Shown in pieces: positions 1 through 6,497 of a DNA stretch of 22,140 nt. This stretch comes from DASZMJ01 sp035551935. GTDB taxonomy: Bacteria > Planctomycetota > Planctomycetia > Isosphaerales > Isosphaeraceae. Location: positions 1-22,140 of the forward strand of contig DASZMJ010000225.1 in NCBI GenBank assembly GCA_035551935.1. The letters run 5' to 3'. Every line of letters begins with the position of its first letter. Position 1 is the stretch's first letter. The position numbers and the translations under genes were made by a program. The notes under the pieces are model-generated. The model saw only the letters and a program-made list of their open reading frames with translations. It did no database searches and was not told the DNA's origin.

Positions 1-5
1 GATCG

Positions 6-79
6 CGGTCGGGTGGCACGCCCCGCAAGGGCGTGGTCCGCGGCCCGGCCACGCCCTTGCGGGGCGTGCCACCCGACCG
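6..79. repeat. Long perfect inverted repeat, family A copy 1 (GGGTGGCACGCCC element)
   Basis: Arms at 6-36 and 49-79 are perfect reverse complements over 31 bp, separated by a 12-nt spacer. Each arm also holds its own small hairpin, CACGCCC / GGGCGTG around a CGCAA loop. A near-identical element lies at 11689-11756, so this is a dispersed family and not a one-off terminator. It sits about 50 bp beyond the tatC stop, where it could also act as a terminator or mRNA end-stabiliser. There is no T tract. No mobile gene is attached. Confidence 0.85.
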
Positions 80-128
80 AACCCGTGGCACCCATCCTCC
101 GGAGTCGGCCGAACGTCCACCTCCCCGA

Positions 129-1151
129 TCAGTCCGCCATCGCCGTCGATCGCTCCCGCGGCCGCGACCGGATCATGATGATCCCGAACTCGTACAGCAG
201 GATCATCGGCGCCGCCAGGAGCATCATGCTGAACGGGTCCTGCGTCGGCGTGATGAGCGCCGCGGCGACGACCATGACCAGGATCGCGATCTTCCGCTTG
301 GCGCGGAAGTCGTCGATCGTGAAGATGCCGATGCGCTCGAGGATGAGCATGACCAGGGGCGTCTGGAAGCAGATGCCGAAGATCAGCGGCAGGATCGTCG
401 CGAAGCTCATCCACTCCGAGATCCGCAAGGTCGGCTCGATGCCGAGCGAGACGTTGAAGTCGAGCAGGAATTGCAACGTGACCGGCAGCACGACGAAGAA
501 GCAGAGGAAGACGCCCGCGAGGAACAGCCCCAGCGACAGCGGCAGGAACTTCTGCACGTACCGCCGCTCATGCCGGTAGAGGCCCGCGGCGACGAAGGCG
601 TAGATCTGGTAGAAGACCCACGGGCTGGCGATGACCAGGCCGGTGACGATGCAGACCATGAAGAAGATCGTCATCGTCTCCAGGGGCGCGAGCGAGACGA
701 GGGCGTCGCGGGGCCGGGTCGTGTCCTTGGTTACGAGGATCTGCTCGTGCTTGTGGAAGACCAACGGTAGGGGGTAGGAGACCCCCTTGAGCGCGTCGCC
801 GCTCGGGAGCTTCGCCTCGGGCATGAGCTTCCGGAGCGCGGCGGCGAGGTCGGCGGCGGGGACCTCGACGGTCATCGGCACGCGGTCCGCGGCGGCGTCC
901 TTGGCGACGGCCTGCGACCGGTCGTTGGCCTCCTTGGTGTAGAAGGCCTCGAGCGACTTCTGCGCCGGCGCCTGCATCATCTCCATGACCCGCCAGCCGA
1001 GGAAGAACGGCGGGACGAACGTGATGATCACCCCCACGGCCAGGCCGAGCAGGGCGCGGACGAGGTGGAGTCGGAGGTCCTCGATGTGCTCGCCGAAGCT
1101 CATCGCGACCATCGTCTGTTCTTCGTCGAAGAGGTCCTTGTCGGCGGCCAT
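129..1151 (-). CDS. tatC: Sec-independent (twin-arginine) protein translocase subunit TatC
   Basis: 340 aa integral membrane protein, the receptor subunit of the Tat pathway that exports folded proteins with RR signal peptides. The family signature SFGEHIEDLRLHL lies at residues 18-30, just before TM1 (about 31-52). Later segments fall near 157-177, 202-225, 247-272, 286-301 and 305-327. The conserved TPTQDPFSMMLLAAPMILLYE region is at 301-321. Ordinary TatC is about 250 aa. The excess is a hydrophilic insertion at about 55-155, between TM1 and TM2, which would face the periplasm. The start is the ATG at 1151, with a G-rich stretch about 10 nt upstream. No tatA or tatB lies beside it on either strand. 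It is divergent from cysH across a 500-bp gap. Confidence in family is high; the role of the insertion is unknown. Confidence 0.96.
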   Translation of the reverse strand: MAADKDLFDEEQTMVAMSFGEHIEDLRLHLVRALLGLAVGVIITFVPPFFLGWRVMEMMQAPAQKSLEAFYTKEANDRSQAVAKDAAADRVPMTVEVPAADLAAALRKLMPEAKLPSGDALKGVSYPLPLVFHKHEQILVTKDTTRPRDALVSLAPLETMTIFFMVCIVTGLVIASPWVFYQIYAFVAAGLYRHERRYVQKFLPLSLGLFLAGVFLCFFVVLPVTLQFLLDFNVSLGIEPTLRISEWMSFATILPLIFGICFQTPLVMLILERIGIFTIDDFRAKRKIAILVMVVAAALITPTQDPFSMMLLAAPMILLYEFGIIMIRSRPRERSTAMAD

Positions 1152-1652
1152 CGTTGGTCGGCCCCCCCGGTGGGCATGGCGGTCGGCCCGGCGTCGCCCG
1201 GTCTGGCGGCGGCGCGGCCGATCGGCGGAGATGGATGGGTGTTAGGGGGAGGAGACGCGGGGCGCGGCGGCCGGTCCCGAGGCCGCGGCCCGTTTTCGGT
1301 CGGCGCCGCCCTCGGGCCTCGCGGGGACGGCCCTTCGGGCGGGGGCGTTCCTGTCCGCCCCCACTCTACCAGACCCCCACCATCCCTTGGAAGGCCCCCG
1401 CGCCGATCGGCCCTTCCCCCTCGTCGGACGTGGGCAACACGCCCGACGACTTCCTCCCTCTCCCCCTGGGTGGGCCGGCCGCCCCTCCTCAACCGTCGCA
1501 GGCTCGTCCCGTCGGGATGCGGGGGAACGCGGCAACGGCTCACGCCGACGGCCCTGCAAGACCACGGGCAAAGCGGGAAAGTTGACTTTGATCGCCATGA
1601 TGGGTAAGATTGGCCTCGACGCCCGAGAATCCGAGGCGGGCGGGAGGGGTCG
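1152..1652. other. Divergent intergenic region between tatC and cysH
   Basis: About 500 bp with no convincing gene. Open frames here are low-complexity Pro/Arg/Gly translations of C- and G-rich DNA and resemble no family I know. The right end carries a sigma70-like promoter (1582-1610) for cysH. I looked for a tatA-like short membrane protein and a recognisable sulfur-related riboswitch and could support neither. The left 350 bp holds runs of C and G but no clear hairpin-plus-T terminator. Confidence 0.6.
1582..1610 (+). promoter_or_regulatory. Predicted sigma70-type promoter for the sulfate-assimilation cluster
   Basis: TTGACT (1582-1587, 5 of 6 consensus) and TAAGAT (1605-1610, 4 of 6) are separated by exactly 17 nt. 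This is an unusually AT-rich patch in very GC-rich DNA. It predicts a transcription start near 1617 and a 5' leader of about 36 nt before the cysH ATG. No operator palindrome was obvious around it. Motif-based prediction only. Confidence 0.6.
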
Positions 1653-2375
1653 ATGATGGCGCTGGAGCAGGCCGTCGGTGCGGAAGAGCTGGCCGAGGCG
1701 AGCCGGCGGCTCGAGGGGGCGCGGCCGCAGGAGGTCGTGCGGTGGGCCGTCGAGCGGTACTTCCCGAGGCTGACGATGGCCACGGCCTTCGGGCCCGAGG
1801 GCTGCGCGATCCTGCACATGATCGCCGAGATCGAGCCGAGGGTCCGCGTCTTCAACCTCGACACCGGCTACCAGTTCGCCGAGACCCTCCAGCTCCGCGA
1901 CCGGATCGCCGAGCGGTACGGGATCGAGGTCGAGCTGGTCCGGGCCGACCGGACCGTCGCCCAGTATGAGGCCGACAACGGCGGGCCGGTGTATGCCCAC
2001 GACCCGGACCGCTGCTGCCACGACCGCAAGATCGTCCCGCTTCGGAAGGCCGTCGCGGGGTATGACGCCTGGATCTCCTCGATCCGCGCCGACCAGTCGT
2101 CGCACCGGGCGCGGGCGGACGTCGTGGGCTGGGACAAGAAGTTCGGCCTGGTGAAGGTCAACCCCTTGCTCCACTGGACACACCGCGACGTCTGGGCGTT
2201 CGTCGTCGCCAACAAGGTGCCATACAACCCCCTGCACGACCAGGGCTATCCCTCCATCGGCTGCTGGCCCTGCACCCGCGCCGTCGCCCCCGGCCAGGAC
2301 GAGCGCGCCGGCCGCTGGGCCGGCCAGGCCAAGACGGAATGCGGGCTGCATTCGCTGGATAGCAGCCAGTTGTAG
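1653..2375 (+). CDS. cysH: Phosphoadenylyl-/adenylyl-sulfate reductase (assimilatory, iron-sulfur type)
   Basis: 240 aa cytoplasmic enzyme that reduces activated sulfate to sulfite. The PP-loop-like TAFGPEG lies near residues 44-50. A Cys pair at 121-122 (RCCHDRK) and a CxxC at 204-207 (GCWPC) are the four [4Fe-4S] ligands that typify APS reductases and are absent from the E. coli-type PAPS reductase. The catalytic C-terminal Cys is at 230 in ECGLH. Substrate preference for APS is therefore inferred from the cluster ligands. Two adjacent ATGs (1653 and 1656) follow the strong Shine-Dalgarno GGGAGGGG at 1642-1649; spacing is slightly better for the second. It heads a plus-strand cluster with an Rrf2 regulator and a Sat-CysC fusion and has a good promoter just upstream. 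Confidence 0.95.
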   Translation: MMALEQAVGAEELAEASRRLEGARPQEVVRWAVERYFPRLTMATAFGPEGCAILHMIAEIEPRVRVFNLDTGYQFAETLQLRDRIAERYGIEVELVRADRTVAQYEADNGGPVYAHDPDRCCHDRKIVPLRKAVAGYDAWISSIRADQSSHRARADVVGWDKKFGLVKVNPLLHWTHRDVWAFVVANKVPYNPLHDQGYPSIGCWPCTRAVAPGQDERAGRWAGQAKTECGLHSLDSSQL

Positions 2376-2382
2376 AGCGAGT

Positions 2383-2488
2383 GGCCGGTGGCCTGTGGCC
2401 CGAAGACGATCGGCCCGCACGGCGGACCCTACGGAATCCGACCACGGGCCACCCGTCTCCACCGACCACCGACCACCGACCACCGGCC
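2383..2488. repeat. Imperfect heptamer arrays in mirrored arms
   Basis: The left arm has GGCCGGT, GGCCTGT, GGCCCGA (2383-2403). The right arm has three ACCGACC units plus ACCGGCC (2461-2488). The right units are the reverse complement of the left type, so 18-nt segments of the arms pair with two mismatches. The arms flank about 57 nt of unrelated sequence between cysH and the Rrf2 gene. The layout resembles the larger heptamer hairpin at 6386-6487, though the heptamer sequence differs. Confidence 0.6.
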
Positions 2489-2498
2489 ACCCATCCCC

Positions 2499-2909
2499 AT
2501 GAAAGTCTCCGCCAAGGCCGAGTACGCGTGCCTGGCCGTGATCGCCCTGGCGGGGCACGGGCCGGAGGACCCGCCGGTGCGGATCCGGGAGATCGCCGAG
2601 GCGCACGGCATCCCGGAGCGGTACCTGGTGCAGATCCTGCTCCAGCTCAAGGGGGCGGGCCTGGTCCACAGCACGCGGGGGGCGGCGGGGGGCTACCGGC
2701 TGGCGCGGGCGCCGGAGACGATCGCGCTGGGCGAGGTCCTGGCGGCGATCGACGGGCCCGGCGAGCCGCCGAGGCCGCCGACCGGGCCGGCGGCGCGGGC
2801 CTTGGCCGGGGTCTGGGAGGACGTCCGCGTCGCCGAGCGGGCCGTGCTCGACCGCACCACCGTCGCCGACCTCGCCGGCCGCATCGCGCCCCGCGAATGG
2901 GTGATCTGA
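2499..2909 (+). CDS. Rrf2-family transcriptional regulator
   Basis: 136 aa with an N-terminal winged helix-turn-helix: MKVSAKAEYACLAVIAL opens helix 1, IREIAEAHGIPERYLVQIL is the recognition region, and GYRLAR is the wing. This is the usual Rrf2 size and order. IscR and NsrR carry three closely spaced cysteines for an Fe-S cluster; this protein has a single Cys at residue 11, so it probably has no cluster. That makes it more like CymR-type cysteine/sulfur regulators, which fits its place between cysH and the sulfurylase/kinase gene. Control of this cluster is inference. A longer upstream frame reads through the heptamer repeat and is not credible. The chosen ATG matches the conserved N-terminus of the family. 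No strong Shine-Dalgarno is visible. Confidence 0.88.
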   Translation: MKVSAKAEYACLAVIALAGHGPEDPPVRIREIAEAHGIPERYLVQILLQLKGAGLVHSTRGAAGGYRLARAPETIALGEVLAAIDGPGEPPRPPTGPAARALAGVWEDVRVAERAVLDRTTVADLAGRIAPREWVI

Positions 2910-3003
2910 TCATCACGACCTTGACCCCAAGAACCGACGCCGCTCTCATGGCGGCTCGGCTTGACCACGACCGCGAAGGCCCGAGCACGAGGACCCGAGA
3001 CCG

Positions 3004-4746
3004 ATGCCCAGCGCAACGACGTCGAAGTTGAATACCCCCTACGGCGGCACGCTCGTCGACCTGATCGTCGGCGCCGACCGGGCCGCGGAGATGAAGGCCA
3101 CGGCCAAGGACGTCGCGAGCCTGACCCTCGACGAGCGCGGCCTCTGCGACCTCGAGCTCCTGGCCACCGGCGCCTTCTCGCCGCTGCGCGGCTTCCTCGG
3201 CCGGGCCGACTACGAGCGGGTCGTCGGCGAGCTGCGGCTGGCCGACGGCACCCTCTGGCCCCTGCCGGTGACCCTGCCGGTGACGCCCGGCGGCGGCGTC
3301 GCCGAGGGCAAGGCCCTGGCGCTCCGCGACGTCTACGGCAACCTGCTGGCGTTCCTCCACGTCGAGGAGATCTTCCCCGTCGACAAGGACGCCGAGGCGA
3401 AGGGAGCCTACGGCTCGACCGACGCCAAGCACCCGTCGGTCGCTCATTTGAACAAGCAACCGGGCCACTACGCGAGCGGGCGGCTCGAGGTCCTGCGGAC
3501 GCCGCCGCACTACGACTTCGTCGAGCTCCGCCGCACCCCGGCCGAGCTGAGGAAGCACTTCGAGGGCCTGGGGTGGTCGAAGGTCGTCGCCTTCCAGACC
3601 CGCAACCCCCTCCACCGCGCCCACGAGGAGCTGACCAAGCGCGCCGCGGCCCAGATCGGCGGCGGCCTGCTGATCCACCCGGTCGTCGGCGTGACCAAGC
3701 CGGGCGACGTCGACCACTACACCCGAGTCCGCTGCTACCGCGCCCTCGTGGACAACTACTACGAGCCGGGCTCGGTCGTCCTGAGCCTCCTGCCGCTGGC
3801 CATGCGGATGGCCGGCCCGCGCGAGGTGCTCTTGCACGCGATCATCCGCCGCAACTTCGGCTGCACCCACCTGATCGTCGGCCGCGACCACGCCGGCCCC
3901 GGCAAGGATGGCGCCGGCAAGCCGTTCTACGACCCCTACGCCGCCCAGGAGAACATGCAGAAGCACGGCGGCGAGATCGGCATGGGCATGGTCGACTTCA
4001 AGCAGATGGTCTTCCTGCCGGAGGAGGACCGGTACTCGCCCGTCGACGAGGTCCCGCCGGGCGTGAAGACGGCGGACATCTCGGGGACGCAGGTCCGCGA
4101 CGACTACCTGGCCAAGGGGCTCCAGCTCCCCGAGTGGTTCAGCCGGCCGGCGGTGGCCGAGATCCTGAATGAGACCAGCCCGCCGAGGTTCCGCCAGGGC
4201 CTGACGATCTGGTTCACCGGCCTGTCGGGCTCGGGCAAGAGCACGGTGGCGCACGCGCTGGTCGAGCGGCTGGCCGAGTTCGGCCGGAACGTCTCGACGC
4301 TCGACGGCGACGAGATCCGCACCCACCTGTCGAAGGGGCTCGGGTTCAGCAAGGACGACCGCGACACGAACATCCGCCGCGTCGGGTACGTCGCCGGCCT
4401 GATCGCGCAGCACGGCGGCACGACGCTCTGCTCGGTCATCAGCCCCTACCGCGAGACCCGCGACGACGCGCGGCGGATGTCGAAGGGGAACTTCGTCGAG
4501 GTCTTCTGCGACACCCCGCTCGCGGTCTGCGAGTCGCGCGACGTGAAGGGCCTCTACGCCAAGGCCCGCAACGCCGTGGCCGAGGGCAAGCCCATGGGCT
4601 TCACCGGCGTCGACGACCCCTACGAGCCGCCGCTCAACCCCGAGGTCCGGCTCGACACCAGCACGCAGTCGGTCCAGGAGTGCGTCGACGCGATCATCGC
4701 CAAGCTGACCGACCTCGGCTTCATCCTGCCGCACGGACATATCTGA
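3004..4746 (+). CDS. Bifunctional sulfate adenylyltransferase / adenylylsulfate kinase
   Basis: 580 aa fusion. The ATP sulfurylase half (about 1-395) has QTRNPLHRAHE at 198-208, GRDHAGPG at 293-300 and SGTQVRD near 360; it makes APS from ATP and sulfate. The APS kinase half (about 400-575) has the P-loop GLSGSGKST at 406-414, followed by DGDEIR and the FSKDDRDTNIRR segment; it phosphorylates APS to PAPS. The order sulfurylase-then-kinase is opposite to animal PAPS synthase and is known in several bacteria. The start ATG has GAGGA about 10 nt upstream and lies 94 bp after the Rrf2 stop, so co-transcription is likely. The partner reductase looks APS-type, so PAPS may serve sulfotransferases or both routes. 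A paired REP-like element begins 11 nt after the stop. Confidence 0.96.
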   Translation: MPSATTSKLNTPYGGTLVDLIVGADRAAEMKATAKDVASLTLDERGLCDLELLATGAFSPLRGFLGRADYERVVGELRLADGTLWPLPVTLPVTPGGGVAEGKALALRDVYGNLLAFLHVEEIFPVDKDAEAKGAYGSTDAKHPSVAHLNKQPGHYASGRLEVLRTPPHYDFVELRRTPAELRKHFEGLGWSKVVAFQTRNPLHRAHEELTKRAAAQIGGGLLIHPVVGVTKPGDVDHYTRVRCYRALVDNYYEPGSVVLSLLPLAMRMAGPREVLLHAIIRRNFGCTHLIVGRDHAGPGKDGAGKPFYDPYAAQENMQKHGGEIGMGMVDFKQMVFLPEEDRYSPVDEVPPGVKTADISGTQVRDDYLAKGLQLPEWFSRPAVAEILNETSPPRFRQGLTIWFTGLSGSGKSTVAHALVERLAEFGRNVSTLDGDEIRTHLSKGLGFSKDDRDTNIRRVGYVAGLIAQHGGTTLCSVISPYRETRDDARRMSKGNFVEVFCDTPLAVCESRDVKGLYAKARNAVAEGKPMGFTGVDDPYEPPLNPEVRLDTSTQSVQECVDAIIAKLTDLGFILPHGHI

Positions 4747-4757
4747 GGCCGATTCGC

Positions 4758-4836
4758 CCGCTCTCCGTAGGGTCCGCTCTTGCGGACCTCTTCCATTCAG
4801 AAAGAGGTCCGCAAGAGCGGACCCTACGGAGAGCGG
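4758..4836. repeat. Paired GTAG-headed REP-like element (family B)
   Basis: Perfect 35-bp inverted repeat, arms 4758-4792 and 4802-4836, with a 9-nt spacer. Each arm contains GTAG followed by a compact hairpin, GGTCCGC-TCTT-GCGGACC (4771-4788 in the left arm). A GTAG head plus hairpin is the hallmark of REP elements mobilised by RAYT (REP-associated Y1 tyrosine) transposases, and two copies in opposite orientation form a BIME-like unit. No RAYT gene is in the window. Placed just after the sat/kinase stop, it could also end or stabilise that transcript. Confidence 0.8.
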
Positions 4837-4840
4837 CACC

Positions 4841-4868
4841 TTGACAGCGGACCCACCGGCTTTATAGC
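4841..4868 (+). promoter_or_regulatory. Predicted promoter for the lipoprotein/DUF1559 pair
   Basis: A perfect TTGACA (4841-4846) is followed 16 nt later by TATAGC (4863-4868, 4 of 6). The local stretch TTTATAGCAT is strikingly AT-rich for this genome. It begins 4 nt after the REP-like pair and would give a leader of roughly 150 nt before the lipoprotein ATG at 5025. Confidence 0.5.
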
Positions 4869-4879
4869 ATTTCCACGCA

Positions 4880-4925
4880 ACCGGGCGGTCATGTCATCGA
4901 CAGACCGCCCGGTCCATGCCTTTTT
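4880..4925 (+). promoter_or_regulatory. Leader hairpin followed by T run (possible attenuator, terminator or operator)
   Basis: The arms ACCGGGCGGTC (4880-4890) and GACCGCCCGGT (4903-4913) form a perfect 11-bp stem with a 12-nt loop. A TTTTT run follows at 4921-4925, 7 nt after the stem. If the promoter at 4841-4868 is used, this structure is the first thing transcribed. The T run is short and displaced, so it is a weak intrinsic terminator at best. A DNA-level operator is an equal alternative. Confidence 0.4.
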
Positions 4926-5024
4926 ATGGAAGGGCGCCCCATTCCTCTCTCGGGCGCCGCGGCCGGGGACCGTCCCGGGTCGACCCCCGGCCTCGATCCT
5001 CTCAACAACGTGGGGACCACCCGC

Positions 5025-5288
5025 ATGATCCGGCAACTTCGCAGGTCCTCGCGCCGCGCGGGGCCGCCGCTGGCCGTGGCCCTGGCGCTGGCGATCGCCG
5101 GCTGCTCGCCCGAGGGGACCGGCTCGATCAAGCTCACCGAGAAGTCGAACCCCGCCGCGCGGCCGCCGGCCGAGCCGCCGGCATCGGCGACGGCCGCATC
5201 GGCGCCGTCGGGCCGCCAGCTCAGCACGACGGACCGCCTGCCGCGCGGCAACGTCAAGAAGAAGGCCCTGGAGAACGGGCGGCCCTGA
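5025..5288 (+). CDS. Small predicted lipoprotein
   Basis: 87 aa. The N-terminus has basic residues (RQLRRSSRR), a hydrophobic stretch and the lipobox IAGC with lipidated Cys at 27, so it should be exported and anchored by signal peptidase II. The mature part is short, rich in Pro, Ala and Ser, ends in a basic tail (NVKKKALENGRP), and looks unstructured. I do not recognise a domain. The ATG at 5025 was chosen because it places the signal peptide at the very N-terminus and has GGGGA about 8 nt upstream; a longer in-frame start at 4926 would bury the signal. It is followed after 76 bp by a DUF1559 gene. Such pairs of a small lipoprotein and a DUF1559 protein are common in planctomycetes, which suggests a shared envelope role. 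Confidence 0.75.
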   Translation: MIRQLRRSSRRAGPPLAVALALAIAGCSPEGTGSIKLTEKSNPAARPPAEPPASATAASAPSGRQLSTTDRLPRGNVKKKALENGRP

Positions 5289-5364
5289 CCACGGGGCCAT
5301 GCCCGCCACGACGCCACTCCGCGGGAGAACGACGCACCCCCAACTCCTTCCCGGAGGAAGTCCC

Positions 5365-6381
5365 ATGTCGCGCACCGCGCGCACCCGCCGCGGCTTCACG
5401 CTGATCGAGCTGCTCGTCGTCATCGCCATCATCGGCGTCCTGATCGCCCTGCTCCTGCCCGCGGTGCAGCAGGCCCGCGAGGCCGCCCGCCGGACCCAGT
5501 GCACCAACAACCTCAAGCAACTGGCGCTGGCCGCCCACAACTACGCCGACGTCTTCGGGACGTTCCCGATCGGCAGCCCCCTGATGTACGACCCCCTGAT
5601 CGGCTACGCCGAGGACACCAGCACGTTCGTCTCGTTGCTCGGCCAGCTCGAGCAGAAGCCGCTGTTCGACTCGATGAACTTCAGCCGGAGCATCTACACC
5701 GCGGCCAATTACACCGTCTTCGGCACCGGCCTGAACACCCTCTGGTGCCCGAGCGACGCGACCGTCGACCAGCCGCAGCGGTTCTACCTCTACGAGTACC
5801 CGGCCGTCTGCACGATCTACTACACCAGCTACGCCGGCTGCACCGGCATGTGGTTCCCCGAGCTGCTCTTCTACTCCGACGTGACCAACCCGAGCCGCAT
5901 CAGCCAGCAGAACGGCATCTACAACTATAACTTCGCCTACTCGCTCGCCGCGATCACCGACGGCACGCACCAGACGATCATCTACGGCGAGCGCGCCCAC
6001 TCGCTGCTCAACGCCTCCGAGGCCAGCAACTGGCACTGGTGGGCCGACGCCGTCGCGGCCGACACGCTGTTCTGGACGGAGTACCCGATGAACCCCCAGC
6101 GCAAGACCCAGGACTTCTCCAACGACTACACCACGGCCTACCCCTCGTCGGCCTCGAGCTTCCACCCCGGCGGGGCCAACTTCGCGTTCGCCGACGGCTC
6201 GGTCCACTTCCTCAAGGAAACGATCGACACCTGGCAGATCAACCCCGGCACCGGCATGCCGATGGGCCTGACCGAGTCCAACGGCTTCTTCACCATCCTC
6301 CCCGGCTCCAAGGTCGGCGTCTACCAGGCCCTCTCCACCCGCAACCGGGGCGAGATCCTCAGCTCCGACGCCTGGAATTAA
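5365..6381 (+). CDS. DUF1559 domain protein (type IV pilin-like N-terminus, H-x9-DG C-terminus)
   Basis: 338 aa. A short basic leader ends at Gly10, then FTLIELLVVIAIIGVLIALLLPAV (from residue 11) forms the class III prepilin-type cleavage site and transmembrane helix. The body is a large extracytoplasmic domain ending in HPGGANFAFADG, with His267 and Asp277-Gly278, the H-x9-DG signature of this very expanded planctomycete family. The function is not established; pseudopilin-like surface or secretion roles are proposed from the N-terminus. The start ATG at 5365 has GGAGG at 5353-5357, 7 nt upstream, better than an earlier in-frame ATG at 5299. It lies directly upstream of a large heptamer hairpin and converges on the acylase gene. 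Confidence 0.93.
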   Translation: MSRTARTRRGFTLIELLVVIAIIGVLIALLLPAVQQAREAARRTQCTNNLKQLALAAHNYADVFGTFPIGSPLMYDPLIGYAEDTSTFVSLLGQLEQKPLFDSMNFSRSIYTAANYTVFGTGLNTLWCPSDATVDQPQRFYLYEYPAVCTIYYTSYAGCTGMWFPELLFYSDVTNPSRISQQNGIYNYNFAYSLAAITDGTHQTIIYGERAHSLLNASEASNWHWWADAVAADTLFWTEYPMNPQRKTQDFSNDYTTAYPSSASSFHPGGANFAFADGSVHFLKETIDTWQINPGTGMPMGLTESNGFFTILPGSKVGVYQALSTRNRGEILSSDAWN

Positions 6382-6385
6382 GGCG

Positions 6386-6487
6386 GAGGGCAGAGGGCAG
6401 AGGGCAGAGGACAGAGGGCAGAGGGCAGACGACCGGAGTTCATTCGGCCCTCTGCCCTCTGTCCTCTGTCCTCTGCCCTTTGCCCTC
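6386..6487. repeat. Heptamer-array hairpin between convergent genes
   Basis: Six tandem copies of GAGGGCA or one-base variants (6386-6427) face six copies of the reverse complement (6446-6487) across an 18-nt loop. The 42-bp arms match at 39 positions. The array fills nearly all the space between the DUF1559 stop (6381) and the acylase stop (6498), so a transcript from either side would fold into a very long hairpin. It could work as a bidirectional terminator. Seven-base tandem units recall the STRR elements of cyanobacteria. Confidence 0.85.
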
Positions 6488-6497
6488 GATCCCAACA

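Noticed and set aside
33..770. Plus-strand frames opposite tatC
   Set aside because: Highly charged Arg/Asp/Glu repeats from the mirror of TatC codons. TatC motifs are unambiguous on the other strand.
1152..1581. SAM or other sulfur riboswitch upstream of cysH
   Set aside because: The predicted promoter lies downstream at 1582-1610, leaving a leader of only about 36 nt, and I could not match a known riboswitch core.
1242..2669. 475-codon minus-strand open frame across the cysH region
   Set aside because: It is antisense to cysH and the Rrf2 gene and runs through the heptamer repeat. The product is compositionally biased with no recognisable domain.
2647..4839. 730-codon minus-strand open frame opposite the sulfurylase/kinase gene
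   Set aside because: The plus strand has all sulfurylase and kinase motifs. The antisense product is low-complexity Arg/Ala/Val/Leu and starts inside the REP-like pair.
6386..6487. Possible CRISPR array
   Set aside because: Units are 7 nt with no spacers and appear in mirrored arms. No cas gene is present.
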